Under the pieces are notes generated by a model. That model did not search any database. It saw only the letters and a list, made by a program, of their open reading frames with translations, and was not told where the DNA came from. A program made the translations under genes and the position numbers. A DNA stretch of 64,000 bases from Primula veris. Its lineage: Eukaryota > Streptophyta > Magnoliopsida > Ericales > Primulaceae. Below, in pieces: positions 42,809-54,238 of the stretch. The stretch is from assembly GCA_963682055.1 (NCBI GenBank), contig OY821745.1, forward strand, positions 8,129,501-8,193,500, written 5' to 3'. Every line of letters starts with the position of its first letter. Position 1 is the first letter of the stretch.

Positions 42809-44518
42809 CTATACGTAGTACTTCTTTAGGTTAGCCACGTTCCAAGAAATTTTCTCCCCTCTGCTGTTTTCGAACATAACGCTTTTGAGTTTGTAGGTAA
42901 CCGGGCTTGTTTTCTTGACGATCTCGTATGGTCCTTCCCAGGTGGGGCTTAATTTGCCATGTGTTTCATTTCGGGTATAGACCGTTACTCGTCGCAGCAC
43001 CAATTCTCCGACCATGAACTCCTTGGTCCCTTTCACTTTCTTGTCATACGTTTGCTTAACGCCTTGTTGATACTTCGCTAGTGTAAGAGCTGCTATCTCT
43101 TGTTTCTCGTCTAGCATGTCGAGTTCCTCTCTCATTCTTTGTTCGTTGTTTCCTTGCTCGACTAAAGTTGTTCGTAGTGTGGGTAGCCCGATTTCTGTTG
43201 GTATGACGGCCTCGACGCCATATGCTAAGCTGAACGGGGTTTCTTTGGTGCCCGTCTTTGGCGTGGTTCGGCACGACCATAAGACGTTAAGTAGCCGCTC
43301 GGGCCATCTCCCCTTTCCTTGTTCGAGGGTTGTCTTGATGCCGTCTAGTACGGTTCGGTTTGATACATCTGCCTGGCCGTTACCCTGTGGGTATGTTGGC
43401 GTCGAATAGAACTTTCGGATACCGAGTTCTTCGTACCAAAGCTGCAGATTGGCTTCCTTGAACTGGGTGCCGTTGTCTGCGACGATGGTGTATGGTATAC
43501 CGAACCTTGTGATGATGTGCTCCCAGATGAACTGTTTGACATTACTGGCTTTAATTTCTCGGAGAGGTTTAACCTCAACCCATTTGGTGAAGTAGTCCGT
43601 CGCCACGATCAGATATTCGAAGCTGCTGGGCGCTTTGGGGAGCTTCCCTACTAAATCAAGTGCCCATTGTGCGAATGGCCATGGTGCCGATACCGGGGTC
43701 ATCATAGATGATGGGAGCCGAGGTATCTTGGCAAATCGTTGGCACTTGTCGCAACGTTGGATGTATACATCGGCGTCTCGCTTGATATAGGGCCACCAAT
43801 ATCCTTGGGTGATTGCCTTGTTGGCAAGGGACCGCCCTTTGATGTGTGCTCTGCAGGATCCTTCGTGGATTTCCTCCAAGACTGGTAGCTGCATTTCGGG
43901 CCGGACACACAGAAGATGGGGTCCTCGGTAACTGGATTTGTACAGTTTGTCATCGTCGGACAGCCAGAAACGAGGAGCCTTTCTCGTAATTTTTAGTGCT
44001 TTTATCTTATCTGCCGGGAGAGTTCCGTTTCGCAGATAGTGACTCATGTCGTCCATCCAACCTGGTTCGTATTGTACTGACGTTATTCGGTCTATTCTTT
44101 TGGTTATGCTAGGGGTCGGAAGTAGTTCCACTATGATCGACCGAGTGTCAGTTAATGTTAATGTTGAGGCTAGGGTGGCCAGGGCATCGGCATGTGCGTT
44201 TTCGGTGCGATTGATTCTTATTAACTCGCACTGTTCGAAGGTGGCCATCAAGCTCTGAACCTTCTCTTGGTAGAGGATTATTCTGTCATCTTTGGCTTGG
44301 TACTCGCCGATGGCTTGATTCACGATCAGCATTGAGTCGGAGCTTGCCGTTAAGTGGCAGCATTCGAGGGACCGGGCAATGAGCATTCCGTTTATCATGG
44401 CTTCGTACTCAGCCTCGTTGTTGGTAGCTCGGAAACCCAGTTTAATGCTTTTCTCTATGATCGCTCCCTCTCTAGACTTGAGGACGATCCCTGCTCCTGA
44501 TCTGTCCTTGGTGGCTGA
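42809..44518 (-). pseudogene. Tat Pol: RNase H end and integrase
   Basis: The frame continues from the RT part after an in-frame TGA at 44519-44521, which interrupts the RNase H motif (IHVD then stop). The Met at 44398 is only the first Met after that stop. The rest of RNase H follows (NNEAEYEAM; SDSMLIVNQ; ENAHADALATLA). The integrase zinc finger reads EIHEGSCRAH then CDKCQRF. The core starts at WALDLVGKLP and includes VADNGTQF. The next conserved position reads NGQADVSNRT, where the catalytic Glu of the DDE triad is expected but Asp is present. The end (ISWNVANLKKYYV) has no chromodomain. Integrase would join element DNA to the host genome; this copy is likely impaired. Confidence 0.9.
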
Positions 44519-46024
44519 TCAATCGACATGAATCTGCCAGTGTGATTGTGGGGACATAGCCGTAGGCTCGTCATACCCTTTGGTGAATTCCGCGACGAAA
44601 TCGGCCAAGACTTGTCCCTTTATGGCATGTCGGGGTGCGAACTCGATATGAAATTGGGATAATTCGACTCCCCATACGGCCACTCTGCCACTGATGTCGG
44701 TCCGTTGAAGCGATTCCTTGATATGGAATTTCGTGTATACTTGGACCTGATGAGCTATAAAATAGTGCGGCAACTTCCTGGTCGCGACGACCAATGCCAA
44801 GCACAGCTTTTCCAAGGGTAGGTATCGTGTCTCGGCTTCAACCAGAGTTTTGCTGACGAAGTAGATAGAGAATTGTTCGCGACCTTCTTCTCTTAGGATA
44901 ACCGTGCTCACAGCTGTAGTGGAAACTGCTAGGTAGCATGCCAGAATATCTCCTTTGTTCGGCCTGACTAGCAGTGGCAGCGTCCTTAAATACTCTTTGA
45001 GGTTGTTGAAAGAAACTTCACATTCCGGGTCCCACACGAATTTTCTATCCTTCTTGAGTGATTCAAAAAATGGCCGTCCCTTGTCTGCGGATCGGCTGAT
45101 GAACCTGCTCAATGCTGCCATCATGCCCGTGAGCTCTTGTACCTGCTTCTTATTCTTGGGAGCTGCTAGGTTCCGAAGAGCTGTGATCTGATCGGGATTA
45201 GCTTCTATTCCTCGTCGGCTGACCATGTGTCCCAGAAACTTCCCTTTGCTGATGCCGAATGCACACTTGCTCGCGTTGAGTTTCAGTTTGTGCTTGCCCA
45301 GCGTTTGGAAAATGTCTCTAATATCTTGAAGGTGGGATGTAGCCTTTTCGCTTTTGACGACCATGTCATCTATGTATACCTCCATTGTCTTCCCTATATG
45401 ATCTCGACATACCCTTGTTATCATCCTTTGGTATGTTGCTCCCGCGTTGCGTAGGCCGAACGGCATTACCGTATAGCAATAGTTTCCCAAAGGCGATATA
45501 AAAGACGTCTTCTCTTGATCTTCGTGGGCGAGGGGGATTTGGTGGTACCCTGAATACGCGTCCAGGAAGGTCATCCGTTCCGCTCCTGCAGTTGCGTCCA
45601 CCAATTGATCAATTCTTGGAAGGGGAAAGTGGTCCCTCGGACAGGCTTTGTTGAGATTGGTGAAGTCTATACAGACTCTCTCCTTTCCATTCTTCTTGGG
45701 GACGACGACAGGATTGGATAACCATTTCGGATATAAGACCTCCCTTATGGCTCCAGCCTCTAATAGCTTGTGAACCTCAGCAATTATAGCCGCCCTGTGC
45801 TGTACAGACACTTTTCTGCTCCTCTGAGCTATCGGTTTGCACTCGGCGTCAACACTCAGGTGGTGACATGCCGTTTTAGGGTCTAGGCCTGGCATGTCTT
45901 TAGGGCTCCAGGCGAATTTATCAATGTTGTTGAAGAGGAATGCTTCTAACTCTTCGGATTCTTGTTTTGGAAGGTCATCACCGAGGAGGAAGTAGTGCTC
46001 CTCGTCCGTACCCGGGATATACAC
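44519..46024 (-). pseudogene. Tat Pol: reverse transcriptase and start of RNase H
   Basis: Same frame as the gag-protease part upstream and the integrase part downstream; the boundaries are in-frame TGA codons. RT motifs in order: GAIREVLYPKWLSNPVVVPK, VCIDFTNLNKACP, TFLDAYSGYHQIPL, MPFGLRNAGATYQR and the catalytic YIDD (bases 45365-45376). GKFLGHMVSRRGIEANP and an RNase H-like connection follow. The Tat RT type is clear. The start at 46024 is not a true initiation site, because the frame is open back to the stop at 46160-46162. Confidence 0.92.
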
Positions 46025-46159
46025 CTTCCTAAGAGTCTCTCCTACTTGTTCTTCGACAACCCTCTCGGTTTTGTCTATGTGGTTGATCAGCTTCTTTGTG
46101 CTGGTGGGTTGTTCGACAACGCTCAGCTGTTTTTGAAGGGCAGCGGTAATGTCCTCACA

Positions 46160-47830
46160 TCATCTTGAATCTTCTTGACATCCTCTGGCTGTCTCGATCT
46201 CTCCCCGATTATTTGGGTATTTGACTTTTTGGTGGTAGGTCGAGGGTATGGCCTTCATGGCGTGAAGCCAAGGTCGACCCAAGATCGTGTTGTGGCCGGA
46301 GTTGTCGTTTACCACTAAGAACTCAACGGGAACTGATACGGATCCCGTAGTGACACTTATGATGATCTTTCCCAACGGTTTAGTTGTCTCGGAGATGAAC
46401 CCGATCAGTGTGACATCGGTAGGCTGTAGATCTTGCAGCTTGAGTTCCATCTTGTCGAAGAGTTCTCTGTACATGATATCACAAGTGGCTCCTTGATCGA
46501 CAAGCACCCTGCTGACCGTGTCAAGGCCTATTTGAACACGGAGGTTGATGGCGTCCCCGTGGGGGTAAATCACCCCTTCTTCGTCCAGATCCGAGAAGGA
46601 AATGGGCGGATGTCGTCGTGGCGTGCATTGTCGTTTGGAGGTCGACGCTTGTGACGCCCTGGCTACCTGGCCGAAGTGTGCCAGTTGCCGTTGTCGCGAT
46701 CGTTCCCCACCCGTGCCCTTGGGTCGTGACATATGAACGACGTTGATTGTTTTGCCTTGCCGGTTGTCGGCTCCCTCAATGGCCAGTTGTTTGCCTTTAT
46801 TTCCGACGCCTTTGATGAACTTGGCTAGGTATCCTGCATCACCCCACATGTTCATTTTCCACCGCAGGTTACGGCAGTGCTCGGTGAGGTGTCCGTAGTC
46901 CTCGTGATAGGCGCAGAAAAGCTTGGGGTCTCTATGCTCAGGGGGGGTAGCGAGCGGCTCTGGCCGTGAATACCAGCTTTCTCTGCGGATATTCTTGAGG
47001 ATATCTTCAGCCGACAGGTTGAAAGAGTATCTCAATTCGACCAGTTCGAAGCTCTTTTGCTTTTCCCTTCCCTGGAATCGGCCTTGTTGTGACTGCTTGG
47101 TTGGTACAGGGTAGGTGAGCTGGAAGGGTTTATGTTCATTGATCGGTGTTGGGTATGCGATCTGGAGCGGTTTGGGCTCAGGTTCTCGTGGTCGCTCTAC
47201 CCTGCTATGGACCTCGGGACCTTTGTCCTTTCTGGTCGGTTTGAATGTTTCTCCCTGGTTATTTCTAACTCTTTTGCGACCCACCTGTGCCTCTCGGACC
47301 GATTCTCTTCTTGGTAGACTTCGGTTGAGGATACGCAGTTCGTCGTTTTTATCGGTGAGGTGGGTACAATAGGCTAGCAGGGAATCAGTGGTCGGAATTT
47401 TTTTTCCTATGAACTTCCTTCTCGCCCAATAGCTATTAGGGATGAAGTTGATAAAGTTCTGGATGGCTATATTACTGGCGTACTGTGGAATCTGGTTTGC
47501 TACGTCGATGAAACGTATGCAGTAGTCGTTGAGCCTTTCATTTGGCATCATCGTCATTTTTAGAAGGGTTTCAATACTAACCTTCTTCTTCCGATGAGCA
47601 GCGTATCGGGTGGAGTACGCTCTTAGCAGCTCCGCCCAGTCTCTTATAGAGCCCCGTGGTAAGTTATGGTACCACGATGAAGCCTCTTGGCCCAAACTGT
47701 TTTTGAAAAATTTGCACATCATCGCATGGTCATCACTCCACAGCTCCATCTTCATCTTGTAGTGCCTTAGATGGTCAATGGGACAACTCCTTCCATCATA
47801 GAGCCTGAACTCGGGGATGATGAACCCCAC
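46160..47830 (-). pseudogene. Tat gag-protease (gag core, zinc knuckle, protease)
   Basis: Gag capsid-like region: LYDGRSCPIDHLRHYKMKME, FKNSLGQEASSWYHNLPRGS, IRDWAELLRAYSTRY and MMPNERLNDYCIRF. A Tat-type zinc finger reads FCAYHEDYGHLTEHCRNL. The aspartic protease follows with VLVDQGATCDIMY and later HNTILGRPWLHAMKAIPSTY. The frame is interrupted by TGA at 46160-46162 before RT. The Met at 47830 is internal: gag continues upstream in this frame to the G10/C10 run at 47921-47930 and then shifts to another frame. Confidence 0.9.
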
Positions 47831-48750
47831 AGGATTGCGGTACCGCGTGATCTGTTCGGTACATGGGGTTTCTTGGCATACGTTCCAAGCCTGTTGGAAC
47901 GCTTCATCCGTGGCTTGGTAGGGGGGGGGGTGTATCCCCCCTGTTGTGGTGGTGGGCCGTATCCTCCCCCGATCATGTGTTCGGGATACCTATCGTCCTT
48001 CGGGTTTCTGTCGAGGACATGTTCCGTATACGCGTTTGGGTGGACGAAGGTCAGAGGGATTGTTATCGGGACGTTGCCCCCTTGATGGGGCACTTCTTGA
48101 TCTGGTCGCCGGCCCGCCGCTTCCAAGGCGGCCCTATAGGCGGAATCTTCCGCTTCACGACGTGGATCTTTGTCTGCGTTGGCAGGTTGAGTACCCGGCA
48201 GTCTGATGCCGGCTGCTGCCATGGCCGTCATACACGCTGCCAGCTGAGCTTGCAGCTGGGCGTTGTTCCTTTCATCAGCTATTGGAACGATGTGTTGTAC
48301 TTCCACCGTGGGTGGTGTAATCATCCTTGGTGGGTGAGTCGGTAGTCGGGACAACTGTTCGAGTTCGTGACCTTCAGGCATACCAAGTCAGTCAGCTTCG
48401 TTTGTTTGTAAACGGGCACCAGAGTTGACTGAGGCCGTTGGCAAAGGGACTCTTGAGCTCGGTCCTGCCTGGGATCCGGGTATGCGTCTTCTTGCGCGCC
48501 TTAGTACGGGCAAGGCTTGTTCGTCTTCCGAGGACGTTTGGTATTCTTCGACGATCCCTTCAATCTGTTGGGGTTGTTCGATCGGTTGTTCTCGGTGGAC
48601 ATTGGAAGTTGTCGGTTGGTTTTCGGACTGGATAGCGTCGTATCTATCGCGGATGGCGAGTAGATCGTCGAGGTCTTGTTGGCTAATCTGCACGTGTTGT
48701 TTATTGGTTTCTACTATCTCGGGATGGGTTTCTTCTATATTGGTCACCAT
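47767..48750 (-). pseudogene. Tat gag N-terminal part, stop and frameshift
   Basis: The frame starts with ATG at 48750, only 77 bases from the primer-binding site. An acidic head (NIEETHPEIVETNKQHVQIS) runs to a TGA at 48388-48390. The same frame then continues (MPEGHELEQLSRLPTHPPRM, RREAEDSAYRAALEA, Pro/Gly-rich YGPPPQQGGYTPPP). At the ten-base C run (plus-strand G at 47921-47930) the gag frame passes into that of the next entry. Sequence past this run in the present frame is out of frame. A homopolymer sequencing error is possible for the shift, but not for the TGA. Confidence 0.75.
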
Positions 48751-48809
48751 TGTCGCTCGTCTGGTAGAGTATTGGTATTCGAAGTCTAAGCTAGTTGGGA
48801 ACTAGATGA

Positions 48810-48829
48810 TTCCCGGAGACGGCACCATT
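48810..48829 (-). other. Primer-binding site of the Tat element
   Basis: Two bases inside the 5' LTR, the minus strand reads TGGTGCCGTCTCCGGGAA. It begins with the TGG that pairs with tRNA CCA ends and resembles the complement of the plant tRNA-Asp 3' end, with a few mismatches. Confidence 0.75.
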
Positions 48830-49401
48830 TGATAAAACCATAACTTTTGGCGAGCACGTTAGGCTTTTCAACAATATAATAATGGTAAATCAACAGTAAA
48901 TAATGGATATTTCTTGATCTTTATTATTGGTCGGATTATTACACTTGCTCGGATTGTTACACTTGCTCGGATTAGTACTTCTTTATTACAATTGTGCTCG
49001 ATTTGACTGCTTAATCTCTTATCTTGGTCGTTCTTCTTTCTCTTCGATATTCGGCTCTCTCGCTGTTCGGCTTGCTTCTTTTCAGGATAAGCTTTAACTA
49101 GTTTCTCTCTTTTCTCAACTTCTCTCTATATTTTTTGGATAGATTTTCCGGTCCATTTCTAGGAGGGGTAGTTGGCTATTTATAGGCAACTATGCTTTCT
49201 AGGATATTGACAAATGTCTCCATTTCAGGGGGGTTTTCAGACATGGGTCCCTAGTTAAGTGGGCTTGGGCTTTTGATAGTAACTACCTTATTCTCTTATA
49301 AAAGGCATGTGATGACCCATTTAAGCGTTGGATACCCATTTATAAAGTGGATTGATTATTACCCGAATAGAATATTCGGGTCTAATTTTTATATTCTATC
49401 A
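48830..49401 (-). repeat. 5' LTR of the Tat element (572 bp)
   Basis: Same length and termini as the left LTR. The TATAAATAG motif on the minus strand at 49176-49184 is the likely promoter for gag-pol. Differences from the left LTR, as counted by eye: two near the left end, then one each near 48895, 49090, 49224, 49231 and 49392. Confidence 0.95.
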
Positions 49402-50192
49402 GTATCCCATGTGGATATTAAGTAGTGTCCACATACACATGTGTGTATTGTATACCACACATGCTCGTCGGGCGTGCATGCTCGTCGGGCGTGCATGCTA
49501 GTCGGAAAAAGCGCGCCTGTTTGGTAAAAACTTCCAGCAAAGCTGTAACTGTTGCAATAAAAGCTTATAAATAGGCAAGACCCCTCTCGTCGTCAGTTTC
49601 CGGCGAGTCATCCGAGACGTTGTACCTTGGGATCCAGAAACCTCAAAGGTGGTTAGGCGAATATCGGTTAAGGGCATACTGTTAAACAGTAGACTCGTCT
49701 ATTTATTTTTAGTCATTTTTTATTTTATTTCATTTTTGTAATTTAATTTTAGTATTTCAATTTCCTGTCATTAGCTGTAATTTTTAATTTTTGTTTTACC
49801 TTTCTGTAATTTACTTAAAGTACTGTTTCAATTCTGTAATTTAATTCTGTAATTAGATTAGTTTCATTTCAGTCCTGTAATTTATTTACAGAAACAGTCC
49901 AGCAGTTTAGTAATTATACTATTCTGTCTGGCAGTTTCTTTTAATTAACAAACAGTCCAGCAGTTTAGTTTTATACTATTCTGTCTGACAGTTTTGTTTA
50001 ATTACAAATCAGTCCAGCAGTTTAATAACTTATATTATTCTGTCTAGAATTTTTTATTAATTGCTTTTACATTCTGCAAGTTTCGGAATTTGTAATAGAG
50101 TCACATTCCATTATAGAAATAAAATTGCTTATTTCTTTTTAGTCCTTGCACTCTAAATTATTATTTTTACGTACACCAAAACCAACACCGGC

Positions 50193-51529
50193 TACCCAAG
50201 CTCTCGGGTATCCGAATTAACGGGTCCTCGAAATGTCAGGCACGGGACCGGAGCAAAAATATAGAGCATGTGCTGCTTTTATGAGGGTATTTTCATATTT
50301 TAACACCATGTAAAGTAGAGAGTTTCACTTTAGTATATCTAACTATACGTTTTTAACATTTTGTTATACGCATGTTAATTTAGAGAGAAATTGATTATTT
50401 ATTTCTAATACATATTTATTTAGTTTTACGTATGTTAAACAGGTCTATTATACATTATTAACACACATATATATATTTGTACATACATGTCGAATAATAA
50501 ATATATCAAGATCTATTATACATACTTATACACATTTATAGATAAAATACATGCCGAATGCGAAATTGAGGGTATGTAATTAATTACACGGAAGATTTTG
50601 CATGACGTGTTTGTAGTTGTATTTTTATAAGATATGTGTAAGGTATGTATATGTGTTCGAGAATTTATATTTTGGCCCATGTTAATTTGGAAAATAATAA
50701 AAGTCCTAATACAAATCACATTTTTTACGTATTTAATCAGACTTTTTTTTTCTATAAGTTCGTAAATGTTAAAATTTTGACTTGTTTTCTACAATTTTAA
50801 AATAATTTTATCGTTGCTCTATATTTTTTTAAAACATTATGTATACATTATATATAGTGCTCATATTTCACTCTACATGATATATAACTATTTGTGCATA
50901 TTTAAAAATTTTAGGGTTTCTAATGTATTAGTGAAAACCGTTTTCCAAATGCTCTATATATAATTTTATTTTATTATTTATAAACTATTAATATATGGCC
51001 AAGTACTTTTGTTAGTTAAAATAGAAATTTGGGATGATTACACTTTAGTATACCTAATTATCATATTTTAACAATCTGTATACTATTCCATGCTTATCAT
51101 ATTAAAAAGTGGGGGTAAATGGTAATGTCACATAAAAAATGTCACATTGAAAATACCAGTATGCATTTTGAGCGAAATAGGAAAGTTCAATATGATTTTT
51201 GACAAAATATGTAACTGAGTATACGTTTTGTTAAAAGCAGATAGTATCATTAACCTAGCCTTAGATTAAAAAAGTGAAATATGTATCACTCTAATTAATA
51301 TTTTTCTATATACATATATGAATCGATAGATATTTTTTAGTAATCCATATAAGCTAGCATTATTTTCCATACTTAGTAATTTTTAATTAATACAGCACAA
51401 CCTCTCTATATAAATAACTTCAAAATCGGAAGAAAATATTCTTATAAGTAGCTTATTTCTAAAGAGATGTTGATATATAAAAAAATAAAAAAAATACTTA
51501 AATAAGTGTTCCGCATAATAAAATGTATG
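50193..51529. other. AT-rich intergenic DNA
   Basis: Short CCCG/GGGT-rich motifs near 50193-50260 continue those left of the copia solo LTR. The rest is AT-rich with no protein-like frame. Nothing else is recognised. Confidence 0.6.
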
Positions 51530-52103
51530 TGATAGAACATAAAAATCCAACCCGAATATATATATCCGGGTACGAACCGACACATGTATTATTAACGGGT
51601 ACTCAACGCAATTATAATAGGACCCGGGGTATAATGTTCTTCTCCCTACTTAAAGATAAGAGTAATTATCCATTAACATCAAAGCCCAGTTAATAGAAGC
51701 CCAACAGTTAAAAAGTCCACAAGTTGACAGATGAGAGTGATATTTGTCAACATTCTGTGACCCACGAACCTATATAAATAGTCAAGTGGAAAAAGAATCC
51801 GACTTCTCAACACAAAAGAAAGTACGGACATACTTTTCAGAGCTTATCTCACTACCGAAAGAAGTCAAAGACCGAGCACCAAGACTAATTAAAGACCGTT
51901 GTTAAGATCAAGTTACTAGACCGAGCATAAGTATAATAGAAAACTGTAATCTCGATCAAGTATATCGACCGATCAATAAAGAAAGAACAATATCTCATCC
52001 AATATTTCACATCGTTAATATATATCATTATTGTTGAGAAGCATAACTTATCCGATTAAAATTAATGCTTTATCATTATCCGATCAAGTTTAATACTTTA
52101 TCA
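51530..52103 (-). mobile_element. Tat-type solo LTR, minus orientation, diverged
   Basis: It starts TGATAGAACATAAAAATCC, the complement of the Tat LTR end, and continues through a CCGAATATATATATCCGGG block, ACCTATATAAATAG and AGAGCTTATCTCACTA blocks matching the other LTRs. It ends ACTTTATCA at 52103, where a ~27-base unit (TTATCCGATTAAAATTAATG type, from ~52049) is tandemly duplicated. No internal region. Flanks GTATG and GTTAT do not match, so the target duplication is lost or the end is altered. Confidence 0.8.
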
Positions 52104-52872
52104 GTTATATTTTATGTATAGAAATATAAAATAGGAATCAGCCTAAAAAAAACTGTAAAATAGGACGGCCTAAAGCTATCTATTTTTGAACCAAGTGAGA
52201 ATTTGGAGTAACGTTAACATGACATAAATTTTCCACTTAAAGTTTGTAACAATTTTGGGTCCCTTTTTTCTAGAAAGCATTTTGATCATGTCTTGTTTAT
52301 GATTTTCATGTTCCAGCTAATGTGCAATTTTCAATTGATCATACCTCCTCTGCTTTTTGATATCTACTTCAACTTATTTCGTTCTTTCCTAGTAACTATT
52401 AGAAGCAATGCGTATTTATTCAATTGTGTAAGAAGAGTTGTGACATGGTAGGGTAATAAGTAATAACCCAAATCGAATGGGGTTATTTAGGCAAAGTATA
52501 ATTTGCTATTAAATTAATACAGGAGGTGCAGAAAACCAGCAATAAGAACTAGGTTTAGCATACTAACTTACAAAAATGCTAGCTTAGCTTACACAATCGA
52601 ATGATTGTAAAAAAACTCAGTTTTCTGCCCACAAGTATATTACGTATTGTTAGAGTCGAAATAGTGTGTCGGTAATATGTTGTAAGAGTTAGTAACCCAA
52701 TCATTTGTAGCATGTGATGGTAGATTAGTAGTCGCTTAAAGATGTAATAAAAGCTTACTAGTAAATGTGTAACCTGCTGTTTGCTATAATGGTTTTCATT
52801 TTGATCGTTATTAGTTTGTGTGAAAGCGATTGTTGAGAGGCGTTAATTGCTGTTTTCCTTTGCAGTTTATAA
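52104..52872 (+). other. 5' flank of the F-box gene
   Basis: There is no coding content. TTGCTGTTTTCCTTTGCAG ends at 52865, just before the ATG, and looks like a 3' splice site. The F-box gene therefore probably has a 5' UTR intron. Confidence 0.45.
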
Positions 52873-54238
52873 ATGGATGCATCATTCAGGGATTGGGCAG
52901 GGCTTCCGATACATATTGTCGACTTGATGGTAACTAAGTTAGGCGGTTTTTCTGATTACGTACGGTTTTGTGCGGTTTGTCCAGAGTGGCGCGGTGCAGC
53001 CCTCGAGAGTAATGCCGTTCACAAGGTTAAATTGGATGTCTTGAAGTCGTCTCGTAAGAAACTCCCGGTGCTAATTGTTAAGACTAATGAAAATCACGAC
53101 ACAAGGAGTATATTCAATGTTTCCACCAGGACTAACTTCGAAATCAAGCTTCCGATTTCTTATAAATACAAATTTTCCGGTTCCTCTCGTGGGTGGTTGT
53201 TTTGTTTAACGAAGAATATGGTCCTAACCCTTGTGAACCCACTCAACAATTGCTGTATTTCTCTCCCACCGATTAAGGAACCTCGTGAATTCTTTAAAAG
53301 AGAATGGCACAAATATTGTTTTGATTTTTATATCAATAAAGGGATATTATTGTCGAATCCAGATGTATGTCCGAGTAGTTTTGAGGTTGTAGTCATCCAT
53401 GGAGGGATGAATTGTTTAGCCTTTTTAAACTCAAGTGAGCGTTTGTGGAGTTTTATTAACCCAGAAGACTTTTGTTTTGGGGATGCCATCCATTACAAAG
53501 GTAAATTATATGGTGTAAATGTGTTTGGCAAGTTAGTTGAAGTAGACATTCCTACTAGAACCATCAAAACTATTGTCCCAGCAACTTTAGATTACACCAA
53601 CGCTGTCCATCTTGTTGAATCACAAGAGGGTGAATTATTAATGGTCAGAAGAAGATGGCTAGGAGATGCAGATGGCATCGATTTTGTGGAAGACCATCAA
53701 AACATAGAAGCCGAACATTGTGAATGCGTCCATGTGGAAGCTGAACATGGTGTAGACTTCCACGTGGTAGAAGAAAATTCTAATAATGAAGATAACGGTG
53801 ATGATCCTTCGGATGATGAAAGTGAATCTTATGATAGTGATGCTAGTGAAACCCCACCCATCCGAGATTTTGATGACGGATTATCCTAGGTCTTTTGAAT
53901 TCAAGATCTACAAGATGACCTATCCATTTGAGGAAGGATCGGCAACTTGGACAGAGATCAAGAATATTGGTCAGCAAGCCCTGTTTGTAGATGACAATGA
54001 TTCGGTGTCTGTTTCAACAAGAGACTTCCCCGGTTGCATACCGAATTCTGTATACTTTATAACTCTACATCACAATTATCTTTCTCCATATATATATCGT
54101 GGACTTTACGAGGATTCAGAAGTGTATAATTTAGAAAATGGAAGATTTTACTGGCATCACATGTTGGATTTCTCTGAAAAGTACATGCAACCACCAATAT
54201 GGCTTGTACCCAGTCCGCAAGAAATGAACTTGTTATAA
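52873..54238 (+). CDS. F-box/DUF295 protein gene with a one-base frameshift
   Basis: The frame from ATG 52873 (338 codons, TAG at 53887-53889) has an N-terminal F-box (DWAGLPIHIVDLMVTKLGGF, RFCAVCPEWRGAA). DUF295-type beta-rich repeats follow (GSSRGWLFCL, LTLVNPLNNCCISLPP, RLWSFINPEDFCFGDAIHYK), and then an acidic insert (DDPSDDESESYDSD). The conserved DUF295 C-terminus (FEFKIYKM, WTEIKNIGQQALFVDD, VSVSTRDFPGCIPNSVYF) is present in the +1 frame up to 54238. One extra base near 53878 (GATGACGGATTATC) explains the shift. Such proteins act as substrate receptors of SCF ubiquitin ligases. The gene is either a young pseudogene, truncated at the C-terminus, or affected by a sequence error; no intron of suitable length fits. 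Confidence 0.8.

Larger units (their letters stand above)
32489..49401 (-). mobile_element. Tat-lineage Ty3/gypsy retrotransposon with antisense gene cassette
   Basis: LTRs of 572 bp each (32489-33060 and 48830-49401) begin TGATA and end TATCA. They are flanked by GTATC at 32484-32488 and 49402-49406. The coding strand is minus: gag, protease, RT, RNase H and integrase run from 48750 to 42809, with the primer-binding site inside the right LTR. Between integrase and the 3' LTR (42100 down to 33061) lies ~9 kb with genes on the opposite strand. I count seven substitutions between the LTRs, about 1.2%, so insertion is young. The lack of a chromodomain, the gypsy RT type and antisense ORFs with a Transposase_28-like domain place it near Retand/Grande in the Tat lineage. 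The copy has nonsense changes and is probably not autonomous now. Confidence 0.95.
32169..50187 (+). mobile_element. Copia solo LTR, interrupted by the Tat element
   Basis: It begins TGTTGGAAAAACC at 32169 and ends AAAACCAACA at 50187. It is flanked by CCGGC at 32164-32168 and 50188-50192, an exact 5-bp target duplication. Without the Tat insertion it is 1101 bp. It shares blocks with the LTR at 13467-14929: CGGTATGTCGCATGACC, the TTTCCGGCGAGTC and GTTGTACCTTGGGATC block, and GCGAATATCGGTTAAGGGCA. No internal region exists, so this is a solo LTR left by LTR-LTR recombination. In place of the G-rich minisatellite it has 17-bp CTCGTCGGGCGTGCATG repeats near 49463-49505. Confidence 0.92.

Noticed and set aside
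47771..48805. Plus-strand frames of 60-160 aa opposite gag
   Set aside because: Shadows of the minus-strand gag coding sequence; no conserved motif, no start context, unlike the true antisense cassette further left.
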